Source: Adineta steineri
Lineage: Eukaryota > Rotifera > Eurotatoria > Adinetida > Adinetidae
Length of the DNA: 64,000 nt
NCBI GenBank assembly: GCA_905250115.1
Contig: CAJNOI010000080.1
Coordinates: 310,001 to 374,000, forward strand
Reading direction: 5' to 3'
A program made the translations under genes and the position numbers. The notes under the pieces were generated by a model, which was not told the DNA's origin, did not search any database, and saw only the letters and a list, made by a program, of their open reading frames with translations. Shown here piece after piece: positions 48,600-61,349 of the stretch; position 1 is the first letter of the stretch, and each line of letters begins with the position of its first letter.

Positions 48600-51083
48600 A
48601 TGGTCACTGTTCTTTTATTATTCTGTTTGTTGGACTTTTACATTCAGATAATCAACGGTAAGGATTAATTATCAAATATTAAATATAAACAGATGATAAA
48701 GAAATAATATTGATTATTTAGTCTCGTATTTCACAGATAATTATTTTTAATTAGTAATAAATTATTTTTCATATAGAATTTTAAAGAAAAAGACAACTAA
48801 GAATTTCCTTCGTTACTCTTTAAATATTCTGTTATTTTACTTGTAAATCACAAATAATAACAACAACAACTATTAAACACAATATGAAATTCAATTCGTC
48901 AATGTTCTGTAAATAAAATCATTTGATGTGACATTGTATACTTGAAAAACGAGAAAGAAAACTAATTACTAGTAGAACTATTAAGATAAGTGTTTGAAGA
49001 AAAAAAAAATGAAAGAAATGTAATAAGAAGAGACATATCAAGGATGACATGAATATGGAATCAATAACAGCATAGAGAGGGACAGAGAGAGAGAGAGAGC
49101 GAAAAAAAAGTTTCTATTTGTGAACCATCTATTTTAATTATTAATCTTATAGCTTCCTGTAGTGTTCCACTTGGTTTAAGTACAGGTGAAATAAAAGATT
49201 GGCAAATAACAGCAAGTAGTATTGATGAACAACGTAAAGAACAATGTCAAGCAAGTTTTATTCGTCTTTATTCTAATGATAATGATCATGCTTGGTGTCC
49301 AAGAATAAATCAACCACATCAATGGATTCAAATTGATCTTGGCACACCAACAAAAGTAATCATCTCATAAAATAAATTTTCTTTCTTTTTTTTTCTTTTT
49401 CGCTTTTTTCCTATTTAATTTATTCATGTAAATAGTTACATGGCTTCATAACACAAGGACGACCTGGTTCAGGAGAATGGATTACTGCTCTTCTTATATC
49501 ATATAGTCTTGATTATTATCAATGGAATTATATAACTGATAGTGATGGAAATCAAAATATTTTTACAGGAAATCATGATGCCGTTTCAATACGTTATCAA
49601 TATTTTCAAATGCCATTTAATACAAGATTTATTCGTTTTCATATTGTTTCATGGCATTTTCGTCCTAGTCTTCGTCTGGAACTTATCGGATGTCAAGGTA
49701 AATAAAAATTTATTGTTATTATTTAAATTGAATTTTTGTTTTTTTCTTAAGAATGTAATAAACCATTAGTTTACCTTCCATATACACGTTTCTCAGCATC
49801 ATCATCTATTCCAACACGATATCGTGCTACATGTCAACCACGTGATGCTTTTCTATTAAGCAATAAAGGATGGTGTGCACGATACAAACAAGGTTTTAAA
49901 ATTTTTATATTTAAAATGTTTTTTTAAAAGAATTTTTTGTTCCGTTGATTAATTATAGTGAAAGATAATTGGTTACAAATTGATATTGGTCATCCAACAC
50001 GTATTACAGCATTGATAACAAAAGGACGTGGTGATCAAGGTGAACAATGGGTAACAAAATATATTTTAGCTTTTTCTAATGATACACGTTTATGGGTTTA
50101 TTATAATGATGCTCAACGAACAGATCCAAAAGTATAAATTAGAAATGAATTTTATTGATTTTAATTATGATTTTAACTTTTTGTTTCTAGGTATTTAGTG
50201 GTAATTATGATAAATTACTCGAACGTATTCATTATTTAAATGAACCATTTACTGCACGATTTGTTCGTTTTTTCCCTAAAGAATGGAATGGTAGATTGTC
50301 TATGCGTGCTGGTCTACTTGGATGTCCTCATAAAGGTATTCGCGTTTGAAAAAAAATGTCTAAATTAAAGTTTATATCTATATTTTAGGTCCTTGTTGTC
50401 TTGGTTATTTTCGTGTTCAACCTGAAGCACCATGTGGTTTGCAAAAAATGTTTTTTTATTGTTCTTTAAAATCTAAACTTTTTATTTGATTTTAGTGGAA
50501 AATCTTGCACATCGAAAACGTATATCAGTAAATGATGTAACACATCCATTAGTTTATTCTCCTCAACAAACATTGTTATCTTATTTAATTGATGGTTATG
50601 ATGTTCCACCTCGTTGTACAACAATTGATTCAACTCGTTGTAGAAATAATGAACCCCATATTATAATTGATCTTAATAGAAATTATCATGTTCATGGCAT
50701 TGTTATTCAACAACTTGATACATGTAAAACTTCTTTCGATATATTTTTGAAAAAAAAGACAATAGTTCTTTTTTTCTTCTGTAGTTTCACATTTATCACA
50801 AGATGATTATTTATCTCGATTTCAACTTGATCGTATTATTATATATATAACACGTGATATTCATCTTGATTCTCATCAATATAATACAGCACAATGTTCT
50901 TTAGTTACACGTACGAATTATAGTATCTTATCTTCATATATACATCTTCAATGTCAAACACCAATTATTGGTCGTTATATTCATATTCAACTTTTTGGTG
51001 TAAGAACAGTAACAAATCGAACACAAACACGATTATCATTGCCATTTAAAGCTCATTTTTGTGAAATTTATGCTTATAATTAG
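48600..51083 (+). CDS. Secreted protein with three discoidin-like (F5/8 type C) domains
   Basis: Exons are 48600-48657, 49153-49355, 49436-49697, 49752-49892, 49959-50131, 50191-50335, 50389-50436, 50496-50723 and 50785-51083, giving 518 residues. Exon 1 encodes the signal peptide MVTVLLLFCLLDFYIQIING. Domain 1 (about 21-174) shows CSVPLGLSTGEIKDWQITAS, WIQIDLGTPTKLHGFITQGR and RFIRFHIVSWH...LELIGC; domain 2 (about 176-340) shows WLQIDIGHPTRITALITKGR and RFVRFFPKEWNGRLSMRAGLLGC; domain 3 (about 345-518) is diverged (PHIIIDLNRNYHVHGIVIQQ). Such domains bind glycans, collagen or phospholipid outside the cell. There is no membrane span, so it is probably a soluble adhesion or matrix protein. Splicing is well supported by phase and conserved motifs. 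Confidence 0.92.
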
Positions 51084-52869
51084 AATGTATTTGTTTGTTT
51101 TTTTTCTTTGAATTGTCCGGTAAAGAGTATGAGAGAAAAGAAGAAATCTATATGAATCTCACATAAATAAATATGTTAGGAATATCAATTGATGTATAAA
51201 AATCAGTCCTTTTCCCTTTTGTTTTACATAATAAAATAAGAATTTATATACAAAAAACAAATAAATGGTATCAGTTAATAGTAATATTAATAATCTATTA
51301 TACTTGTTGAAAAATATGAAGTATATGGGCTTTTTTTCGTCCTTTCAAATGAAGGATTTTGTTAATGTTTATGTTTTAGTGATGATATAACTGTTTGATG
51401 ATGAAATATAGGTTTATTGTTCGTTTGCAAGAAAAGAAAGAAAGAGTCGGGTGAGAATTTCACTATATATACTAATTCTTAAGAATAATTAATTATTAAC
51501 AAAATTTATACTATATACTATTGATTAATTTTATTCTATTCTAAATGCATCACATAAAATGAGAAACCATTCAAAGTTCATACAAATTAATATTAGATAT
51601 TTAATATTAATTAAACAAATAAACGAAATAATAGGGATCTATTTTGAGTTTTAGATGTACGTGTATATATCGGTAATTAAGTTTTACTATCCATAGAGAG
51701 ATGAACTATATCCGCAACCGAGAAATATTTTACCTTCACAAAGTCAACGGCAAATTCTTCTTCCACCGAAGTCGAAACAAGTCTAAGTACAAATGTTTAT
51801 TCATATTTTCACTCATTAGAAGACATGGAAGAGACAGAGATATATAGATCATTGTATTTTTTCACTCTAAGATATTGTAGTAGATATGGATTTTCACCAG
51901 CAGACATGAATAAATAACAATGTAAAATAATTTATCCATCGCTCCACCCACATTGAGAAATGGAAGAGACATAGATAGATATGAATTATTTTATTTTTTC
52001 TGCATAGAATAGGTTTATAGATTGAGATACGCAAGCCATCTTTTCTGAGTCATCATCACGTATCACTATCATTATTCTCCTGTTCTGTTCTCTTTCTCTC
52101 TACACAATGTATGCGATTTTATTTCACTCTTCTCTACCATGAGTATAGATGAGTGTCATGGTTGAATGAATATGATAATTTCAATCCTTGTTTCTTTTCA
52201 TCTGATATCAAATACAACTGCAAACATTCATATCACTGTAAATTTGTTTTTAAATTCCATTTGCTAGAGAATCGACTCTAAATAAGCGAAAGCATTTTCA
52301 AACTTATTTTAATTCACTCATAAAATTAGAAACAGTTCGAAAATGCTCGATTTTCGAAAGTAATCATTTTTCAAAAAGTGAAAAATCAAATTTATTATTC
52401 TCAATGTTTCGGATATATTATTTTCAAAGAATTAAAAACTCATCGGTGAATTATATATATGATCATCCCTGGAATATTCTTCATTGAACTCTTACAATTT
52501 ATTTTCTAGTTTACAGCTTATCATAAGATTTATATCACGAATGATGCTTCGATGACACCTTGCACTATTTAGAAAAAAATAACAAGTAAAACGTATTTCT
52601 ATTTAATTTTTATTATTGAAATTGAAAAAAGAAAATATAAAAAAGAAAATATAAAAAAGAAAAAATAAGTGCTAAATAAAGAAATTTGGAACTAACTAAG
52701 TGATTAAAAAGTGTCAATGTTTTGTATTTTGTATTTTGTATGCCAGTAAGTGCAACTCGTCGTTTCTATGAAGAAAACAAAGAAGTATTGCGTCGAATAC
52801 TATATATTAATTGAAATGATAATCTAAAGAAAAACATATAAAAAATGAGATACAATATCAGAATGATTC
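51084..52869. other. Intergenic, no gene seen
   Basis: This is the 3' flank of the discoidin gene (AATAAA near 51165) and AT-rich sequence. Short diverged duplicates of GGAAGAGACA(G/T)AGAT occur near 51827 and 51962, and three copies of AAGAAAATATAAAA occur near 52627-52660. No coding sequence. Confidence 0.5.
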
Positions 52870-55476
52870 TGTCTTAAATGAGTGAATGAATAATCTTGAA
52901 AAAACATGCTTACCATAATTGTACAAAATCCTATTCAAATATGCAATTCACTATATAAAAGTATTAAAAAAATGTACTAGGGACTAAGAAATAACGACAG
53001 ATGAATAAGTCAAAGTAAGATTGTGTTCAGGTACTTTATAGAGTTCAGAGGAAGATTTATACCAGCTCGGTAACTGATGAGCATATGTGAATTTTAAACT
53101 CTTTGCACAAATACTTGATGCAACTATTTTATTCGCTTTGCGTAGACTATTTATTCTACCAGCTAATTAATGAACAAGCAACAGATGAATAAGTCATAGT
53201 AAGATTGTGTACAGCTATTTCTTTTTGTTCGATGAACAGTTTCTAGAAAAGTTTACCGCCCACAAACAAATGATAGATGAATAAGTCATAGCAAGATTCT
53301 GTTCTAGTATTTTATTTCGGTCGAAGAACAATTTCTAGAATAATTTAACATTTTCAAACAAATCATAGATGAATAAGTCATAAAAAGATTCTATGCTAGT
53401 ATTTTATTTCGTTTGAAGAAAGTTTTTTGGAGTAGTTTAACGTTCACCGACAAACGATAGACGAATAAGTCACATAAAAACTGTGTACAAGTATTTCTTT
53501 TTGTTCGGTGAACTGTTTCTGGAATAGTTTAACATTCACCAACAAATGATATATGAATAAGCCATAGGACGACTGTGTACAGGTATTTCTGTTCGTTCGA
53601 AGAACAATTTTTAGAACAATTTAACATTCACAAACAAATAATACATGAATAAATCATAAGAAAATCGTGTTCCAATATTTTTTTAGCATTAAAATCAGAG
53701 TTCTATCTCACATTAGCACATCTTAAAATACATCATAGATGAACACGTCTAACAAACATCATATTCACATACTCTATTCAATCAAATGTAGAATTTACGT
53801 TATGTTTAAAGATTGACAAGTTAATAGACCATGAATAAGTTCTATAAAGATTATGTTCAAGTATTTTCGTTAGTTTAAAGTTACATTTCTATGACACTAG
53901 ATACCTAAGAGATAGTGATTATGAATGTCTCATACCAGGCTATGATTCAGTTATTTTGTTGAAATAGAATTGATATTCTTACGAGACTATTTGATTGAAG
54001 AATGAGCGATAATGAATATTGCGTAGAAAAGGGTCATACTAATATGTTGAAGAACATATAAATTGTTATCTGTATCGAATTATATGATTCATTCTCACAT
54101 GTAATATAAATTGGGCGAACAAAAGATTCATAAAAATATGTTAACGACTTTAACACAATATTTGTCATTGTATGTTTAATCAGAGATACTTCTATATATG
54201 AATTGTAGAACACTGTTTAGATAAAAATATTTTAATTACAGCAATAGAAATCAATACAATGAATATTGCAAGCTATGATCAGGTAGAAAATGAATATTGC
54301 AATCATAAGCAGATCCAGATACGTTTAACTCTTCAAAAAAATAGTTCCGTTTCCAAACAACTATTAAGGATCTCATGAAAAATGAATATTTCATATTGCC
54401 ATAATCTGTTCAAATATGATTCTCGTTTCTCAAAATGTAATTGAAGTTACAATATGATTGTATAGTATATACTAAATAAATAGTTCTATCTATAATACTA
54501 ATCAAAAATCTCATGTATTCAAGAAAAAGGCAAGAATAATTTAGTGTACCAGAAATTCGTAGAAAATGAACAACTAAAATTATCATTCTATTCAATTATT
54601 TTATTTCTTTTGAAAGCAAAATTTCAATCATTCACGTGATTGACCGTCCAATAATAATTTAATTTTTCAAACAACGATTCTATTTGAATATAATGTTAGG
54701 ATTTTGAAATAGGCAGATACTGTCATAATAAGAATAAAAATTGTATACTACATGAATGATTCTAATCATAATTCTATTCAGTTGCTACCTGATCTTTCAA
54801 GAAAAATTGAGAGTTGATCTATGATTGATGAATATATTCCAAATGAATATTCAACAGCAGTATTCTATTCAGATATATGCTATGCTATAACAAACAATTT
54901 GAGATTCGCTTTGACCGATGAATACACCAAAAATGAATATTTTCAACCAGGACTCTAGTCAAATATATTCCGCCTCTATAGTTAAAATTCGAGATTCATC
55001 ACAGTTACTGAATACATCTTAAATGAATAATTGCAATTATAATTCTGTTCAAATATTTGCACGGTTAATAACAAACCGAACAATTGTGATGAAATTAGTG
55101 TCTACATTGGTAATGACTAATTCTAATCAATGTTCTATTCCAATACTTGTTCATTGTAAAAAACAATAGAAAAGATCATTCAACATTCAATAAGTCTGTA
55201 GTTAATGTACATTTATAAAGAAGTTATTATTCGGCATTCATGTACTATTACAAAAAACTTTAAATTTCCAACACATAATTCATAAATATGAGGCTAGTGA
55301 ATTACTCAGACAAATTCTTTCTTCGAATATATTCTTATTTACAACAACAGCAATCGAAGTGTATTAGCTGACAAGGAAATTCATAACAAATGAATGATTC
55401 TAAGCATCATTCTATTCAGATATTTTAGTGAATGTCATATATTTGACGAAAGCATACTAAATAATATAGATCATAG
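52870..55476. repeat. Degenerate 90-92 bp tandem array
   Basis: The clearest units start with GATGAATAAGTCATA at 53275, 53367, 53459, 53551 and 53643, exactly 92 bp apart. Each continues through ATTCTGTTCTAGTATTT and ends AACAAATCAT. Diverged units with the related core ATGAATATT...TTCTATTCA...ATATTT recur at about 90-91 bp (54751, 54841, 54931, 55021, 55112, 55389). About 28 units fit the span. Neither strand has a sustained open frame across units. The next step of the period (55480) falls on the 3' coding end of the peptide gene at 55477-55656. Confidence 0.8.
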
Positions 55477-55656
55477 TTAAAATGAATGAACAATACGCTT
55501 CTCATAATATTTCTGGAGAAATCGCTTGATATGCTGGTCCCCAGTATTGAGAGTTATATCCTCATCTAGGCCATCAGGAACAAAGCGCGCCTTGCAAATC
55601 GTTGAGCATAAAACCATTAATGCCATGATGTATACGAGCATCTTGCTGTTAACCAT
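55477..55656 (-). CDS. Prohormone-like secreted peptide
   Basis: This is a single exon of 59 residues. The start MVNSKMLVYIMALMVLCSTI is a signal peptide with a likely cut after CKA. The remaining 36 residues contain two dibasic KR sites (HIKR, YEKR), which could release FLQKYYE and IVHSF as small peptides, as in neuropeptide or hormone precursors. Codons such as GCG CGC, CTC and ATC are richer in G/C than in neighbouring genes. CTATATAAG lies 72-80 bp upstream of the ATG as a TATA box. The last about 36 bases of coding sequence are in register with the adjacent tandem array. No homologue is recognised, and its short length leaves some doubt that it is translated. Confidence 0.65.
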   Translation of the reverse strand: MVNSKMLVYIMALMVLCSTICKARFVPDGLDEDITLNTGDQHIKRFLQKYYEKRIVHSF

Positions 55657-57439
55657 TGTAGTTGTTTGTATTGAATGAAAAAATAAGTATTGTATGGTAG
55701 TATAAATTTTGCAATGATAGTCTCAGTCTTATATAGTCACCACAAAGTCAGGGGAGAAAGAGAGAAAGAGAGAGTATTAAATATATATCGATTTTTCTTT
55801 TTCAATACGAAGCAAGGCCTTTTCATTAGATAGGGATAGATACAAAAAACGAATAACTGAACTAGAAGGTTGTTAAAATACAATGACCTTGTTTTCTCTA
55901 CATAAATACAAAGAATACGCTTGCAGTTTATTATACTGATATTGTTCTACACAAAAAAGGGAAGACTGAATTAGAAGGTTGTTAAAATACAATGGCCTTG
56001 TTTTCTCTCCATGAAAATGAATAATACACTTATCGTTTGTGTCAATATTATTCTACACATAAAATAATCCAATAATAAAAATATTGCTTTATACCGATGT
56101 GATTTTCGATTACTTTTTCATTGATACCTATGTTCAATGCTATGTAAAAGAAGTATTACTGATCTATCAATCGATTGTTTAGATTGATCGTTATAATAGT
56201 AATTCATGTATGACGAAAAAGAAAAGTGTCCTTAATATGAACGTATAGCTCACGTGCGACGAAAAAGAAAGTGTCCTTAATATGAAAGCAACCCATGCAT
56301 GACGAAAACGAAGGATACATACAAAAAAATTAAACTATTGAATACCAGGAAAATGTTCAATAATTCAAATAATTTTGCATTTACTAGTAATCGATAATTC
56401 ATTTAAAATGACTTTTTTTCAAATAATATTGTAATAAATAAATAAGTTTAAATGAATATCTATAATTATCCATGTATATTTCATAGATTCTTCAAATATA
56501 TATTCAGTTTTGATAGTATTCTCATAGTTTCTTTACGTCGAAACAATTTTTAATGCAGTATAGAGTTAAGATGTAATAATAAGTCGTTGAATCATATGCT
56601 AATTAAAATGTGTTTTAATTAAAAAAGAATAAGTTAGTAACATACATTGACAAAGTTTATATTATTTAAAAAATAAATTATTATAGAACATAAAACTTAA
56701 CTTTTCTTATTTCAAACAGTATTATTTATGTAACTATTAATCTTTTCTATTTTTGTAGATATTAAATAATATGATGCATTTAATAAAAAATTGTAAATAA
56801 TAGCGATACAAAATATCATTATTATTTTCAAAAAATTAGATTTTACTTATTTTTATTGAGAAAATTATTTTCGACGTTTCGGCGTAGTTAAAAAGTCATT
56901 TTTCAGAATATAATCTTGTAAAAACTGACAAAGACCTAAAAACAGTATAAAATATAGTATGATAAAAGAAGAAAATACACATACATCTAAAAAATATAAC
57001 AATCAAGTATGATATTATCAAGTTATTAACAAGGATTAAATTACATTAAAATTAAAATTTTTATAACTTATAAACATATACAGGACAAACTTACTAAAAT
57101 AGGATGATATATAGACTTAGAAGGAGAGAGAGAAGGAAAAATTACAGATACACCAAACATACTTATAGAATAGATAGATAGGGAGAGAGAAGACTGTATC
57201 ATATATGATCATAAAGAAAAACTTAATATTTAAACATATTTATCGATTGAAATTAGATAAGCAATGTTTGAGGAGACTTTCAGGTAATATGTATGAGGAA
57301 GTAATATGACTAGTTCTATTCAAATGCTTTCATTATCAAAGATTCTTTTATGAGTAATTTTTGGGCATTAATGTTGTTACAAGTTATTTTACTATTAAAT
57401 CAAGTAATAATATGCTTCATCTTGTTTTGATGTTATAAT
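55657..57439. other. Intergenic with short direct repeats
   Basis: This is upstream of the peptide gene. A direct repeat of about 50 bp (AGAAGGTTGTTAAAATACAA...) occurs at about 55862 and 55972. Another (GACGAAAAAGAAAGTGTCCT and near copies) occurs at about 56212, 56257 and, truncated, 56300. The remainder is AT-rich with GATA/GAGA runs near 57170. No other gene. Confidence 0.45.
55728..55736 (-). promoter_or_regulatory. TATA box of the prohormone-like gene
   Basis: On the minus strand this reads CTATATAAG, a near-ideal TATA box, 72 bp before the ATG. The intervening leader contains no upstream ATG in frame. This is one of the few convincing TATA boxes in the window. Confidence 0.55.
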
Positions 57440-58480
57440 AATGCTGACATATTTATGTTTTCTTTTTTTGTCGCATGTGTTACGCTTCTTGTTATTTCAA
57501 TTACTATCCTTTGTGATAATTCCAACTGTAGTTCCTTTAATATTTTCATTATTTTTATTTTTCTTGTGTAACTTGCTTTTTATTCAATCAAATCTTCTAC
57601 GTATGGTACTTTCTATTAATATTTTTTCATTTTCAGATTGATTTGCATTATTATTCTTAATATTATTGGTATTACCCAGAATGTTGATATAATGAACATT
57701 TCGATTTATAATTCTAGTAATTATATTGATTGTTGACTTTCTCTTTAATTGAAGATTTGTTTAATTTACCATTCAAAGTATTATTAATATTATTAGTTGT
57801 AATACTATTATTTATTTGATTATTTGGAAAATAAGATTTTTTATTATTAATTGTATTACTGTTTGTGTTGATAGATGTATTTTTAATATTTTGCTCTAAT
57901 GAAATATGTTTATTACTACCATTTAATTTAGTATTAAATTCATTAGTTTTAGATCCTGGCGTATTTAATAAATATGATATTGTATTTAATTTATTCATTA
58001 TCGATATATGATCTATCATTGTTATCTATTTGAAAATTTGAAGAATTGGATGTTTTATTATTAAACATATGTTTATTGATATTAGTAGATGTGTTTTAGA
58101 GTTTCGGGTAGTTATAAAATCAAAATTATTTATAGTATGTGTCTTTTCATCAGTTTTTGATAAATTTGGTTCATTATTTAAATTATTCTTGGTCGTGTTA
58201 GTATTACCAATATTATTGTTTTTCCAATTACCTAAATATGATTGTATTAATATCGATGCTAGTAGATATTAAATGGATATTTATTATATATAAATTTGTA
58301 TTCAATTCACACCATATATATGCTTAGTATTTTTATCTTTATGTGTATTTTTTTCAAGTTATATTTCAAAAGGATTTGATACGTTTGCTTTCTTATAATT
58401 GTTTTTATTGATGATATTCGTTTCATTCTTATTATTTAATTGATAACGTTAATTTTACGTATATAATAAAAGCAATGCTC
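57440..58480 (-). pseudogene. Decayed Asn/Lys-rich coding sequence
   Basis: On the minus strand, open frames rich in Asn, Lys, Thr and Ser switch between frames and are broken by stops. The longest intact piece is 58019-57714 (101 residues, for example NTSINTNSNTINNKKSYFPN). Similar Asn-rich text continues upstream (NWKNNNIGNTNTTKNN near 58240) and downstream (ENIKGTTVGIITKD near 57530). This looks like a former host low-complexity gene that has lost its frame, though AT-rich sequence alone can mimic Asn/Lys-rich peptides. No family is recognised. Confidence 0.35.
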
Positions 58481-59454
58481 AGTCAAAAAAAGAACGCTGC
58501 TACGTACTACGATTGGACATACTTTTTCGAACAAAAAAAAATATATTATTTCTGAAAGATTTGAAGACAGGCTAACTACTCATGTATTTATCTCGATTTT
58601 GAGATTCCTGACAGAAACTGACTTTTTTTTATTAATACAGTATTTGTGAATCTTATGAGATTGAAGGAAATCAGTAAATTTAATTAAACTTCATTCTGAA
58701 TAACTTTGGGATCATACCATTTTAGTAATTTAATAAATAATACTTTAATATATTTTCATATTTTCGACAACATGTAAGAAACCTACAATGGATTTATTGA
58801 TTTTAGCTTTTGTATTTTGACTTCATCAAAGCAAAGTTTACTTTGTTCTCATCAGAAAAGTGAAATTAAATTCATATTCTAATAGAAAATTTTCAAAAAT
58901 CATATCTTATTTTATTTCTATCTGCACAAAAAAACCAATGTACAATATATTATATAAAAAACTTGTTTAACGTGACAAATAATGTAATACTTATTATGCA
59001 TGTGTTGTAGAATAAACTTATAAGTAATTCTTAGTTTTGAGAGTAAATGAACATTTTATAACTAATGTAAATGGTGAACTAACATCTTGTCGTTTGACAT
59101 ACACATTTCTTTTTCCGATTGATCAAAATTTCGAGGTCAATTTTTTTTCAGTATATGCTTAGAAAAGGGCACACACCGCAGTGAAGCCTCTATATAAATA
59201 AATGTATATGTAATATAGGACATATGAGTTTGAAGGAGAAGCAAAAAAAACCGAAGAAACAAGAAATGTATTCTTTTTTTTATGGAACAGAATAATGCAA
59301 GCAGGAAAGAAAAAGAAAATGAAGAATGTCGTACAGTGTTATATAAAAAAAAACGACAAGAGACCAAACCATCAAGGTTATAAAGGAAGAAGGAGAAAAA
59401 AAAGATCTTGCTTCGTTTCTTTTTTTTTAGTCTTGTATGTACACGTGATTCACT
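58481..59454. other. Intergenic, no gene seen
   Basis: AT-rich sequence leading to the secreted Gly/Tyr-rich gene. CTTTTTTTTTAG at 59419-59430 is a possible splice acceptor 24 nt before its ATG. Otherwise nothing is recognised. Confidence 0.4.
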
Positions 59455-60071
59455 ATGAGATGGTTATATTATTCGCAAGTTTTAAACACATTTTTACTTA
59501 TTATAATTCTTTGTTCTTTTATTCAAGGTTTGTTTTTTTAATTGCAAATTCATATACTTATTTTTGTTAACATAATAGTTGATGGCAAAATTCGTCGTCG
59601 TCGACAATATCTCAGTAATAACTTTGGCGCTTATGCACTTGATCCTGCTGTAGTATCTTATTATGGAACTGGTGGAGGTGGTAGTTACACAGGAAATTCT
59701 CAGCAAAACAATCGTTTCATTGTCGGTGGAGTAGTCTATCAATACCCAACACCTGTGAATGTTATGAGTGGAGGTTCATACGATTCTCAACAATATAATG
59801 CTTATCTAGGTGGATCTGATAGTGCTTATTACTGTAAGATGAATAAATAATATTTTATGAAAAAAACATTTTGTATTGTTTTCTTTTTATAATAGATAAT
59901 ATGAATAATATGAAATTGCCAGCACAAGATAGATGGTATCCGGGTTATTATTTTCAAGGATATCCATTTCTACCACTTATAAATAATGCTCAGCGTCACG
60001 TGGAAATTTCAATCATTACTAAAGTGTTTTTTATAATTTTTACCTGTCTTATTTCTATCAGTATTTTGTAA
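59455..60071 (+). CDS. Secreted Gly/Tyr-rich protein with hydrophobic C-tail
   Basis: Exons are 59455-59527, 59579-59833 and 59896-60071, giving 167 residues. The start MRWLYYSQVLNTFLLIIILC is a signal peptide, followed by a tetrabasic KIRRRRQY, a possible furin site. The body is Gly/Tyr/Ser/Asn-rich (YYGTGGGGSYTGNSQQNN, GGSYDSQQYNAYLGGSDS). The C-terminus ends in a hydrophobic stretch, VFFIIFTCLISISIL, with no cytosolic tail, consistent with a GPI-attachment signal. It may be a surface or matrix-like protein. The family is not recognised. Both introns are about 50-62 bp with good GT-AG sites. Confidence 0.75.
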
Positions 60072-61349
60072 AGACTTTTTTTTTATACAACATTTATATA
60101 TATAGATATATATGCGATATAGCATAACAGTAAACCTGAATCATTCTTATGTAGTAGAAAATGAATTGAGTTTGATGTCATTATATATAAACAATTATTC
60201 GCTTGCCATTTATTGAAGTAAAATCCTAGTTGATGTGTCTGAAAATATATATCTAAGATATGATTTCAGTTTCTTTAATTTACCTTATTCGTCTTTTTAT
60301 TTAACTTTAATATCAATTATGGCATACGTAAACATACAGATTTTCTATCGTAATTTTTGAAATAAATTCATAAAGTTTGTAATCATTTTATTGAAATAAT
60401 ATAATTCATATTTCGATGCTTCCATTTATGATGTGCAGATTGTCATTATCAATTATTTACTCTATCTATTTATTAAACTTTGTACTATATCATTAAGATG
60501 AAACTTCATTTATTAAGTACTCATGAAAATCTTAGTAAATATATTTAAGAGAGTATAATTTATTCATCAGTGGCATGCACTTCATAATAAGAAAGAACGT
60601 GATTTTTATGATAATTAATATGTTGTTCTGTTATATTTTTTTATGATATCGTATAAGAAATTCGAAGAAAAACACATCTTAATTCTTTTTATGTAAGTTG
60701 ATAGTAAGTCATCATCAAAAATAAAATGAGACGCCTACATATGAGAAACTAGAACATCAATAACCTTAGGCAATTCTTTTATTATTTCTTACTTAAAGAA
60801 TTGATGAAATATGAAAATATGATATCTGTTACAATTAGTATTCACTACTAAAAGAAATTTATTATTATAAGAAGTAATGCATAATTACGAGATATCTATC
60901 TTACTCACTTATGAAAGTTAATAACAGAAGAAAAGAATAATCTAAGATTGAAACACTATAATAAACATCCATCTTGTGTTTAATTCTTTTCTAGTTACTA
61001 TTGAATTGTTTAGTATTGCCATCTGTCGAAATTTTATTCTAAGATAGATAAAGAATAATAAATGCACTATATAGTTTGTCATGTTTTTGTTCATTTTCTC
61101 CATCTCTCAAAGTTCATTAGTTATTTTGTCTCTCGGCAATATTTCTGTTCTTTGTCTCTGTCTATCACCATATCTCATTTATTGTCTTTCTATCTTTGTA
61201 AATGTCAACAGAATAGAAAGCAAATGCATATATAAATCCTCGTGTCATTATTTGCATTTACGTTTCAGCTTCACTGTGTATTTTGTTTTTTTCTTGCTTC
61301 ATTTACCATCGACATTTGATTCTTTTTTTTTTGCACAGTTATAAGATTC
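60072..61349. other. Intergenic, no gene seen
   Basis: AT-rich sequence with no recognisable coding region. The last 270 bp are pyrimidine-rich on the plus strand, and TTTTTTTTGCACAG (to 61338) is a likely acceptor 11 nt before the ASCH-gene ATG. The open frame at 61081-61344 is a by-product of this T-rich tract. Confidence 0.45.

Noticed and set aside
53275-53734. Array units as repeated exons of the peptide gene
   Set aside because: TTCTAG-like acceptors recur but there are no consistent donors or conserved reading frame between units.
52870-55476. Tandem array as a CRISPR array or coding minisatellite
   Set aside because: Units are contiguous and diverge throughout, with no constant repeat/variable spacer alternation; stops occur in every frame between units on both strands.
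57441-57641. Plus-strand 66-codon hydrophobic frame
   Set aside because: It is the complement of the Asn/Lys-rich minus-strand remnant, which yields Leu/Phe-rich text on the other strand.
61081-61344. Plus-strand 87-codon frame before the ASCH gene
   Set aside because: It is an artefact of the pyrimidine-rich tract leading to the acceptor at 61338; no conserved features.
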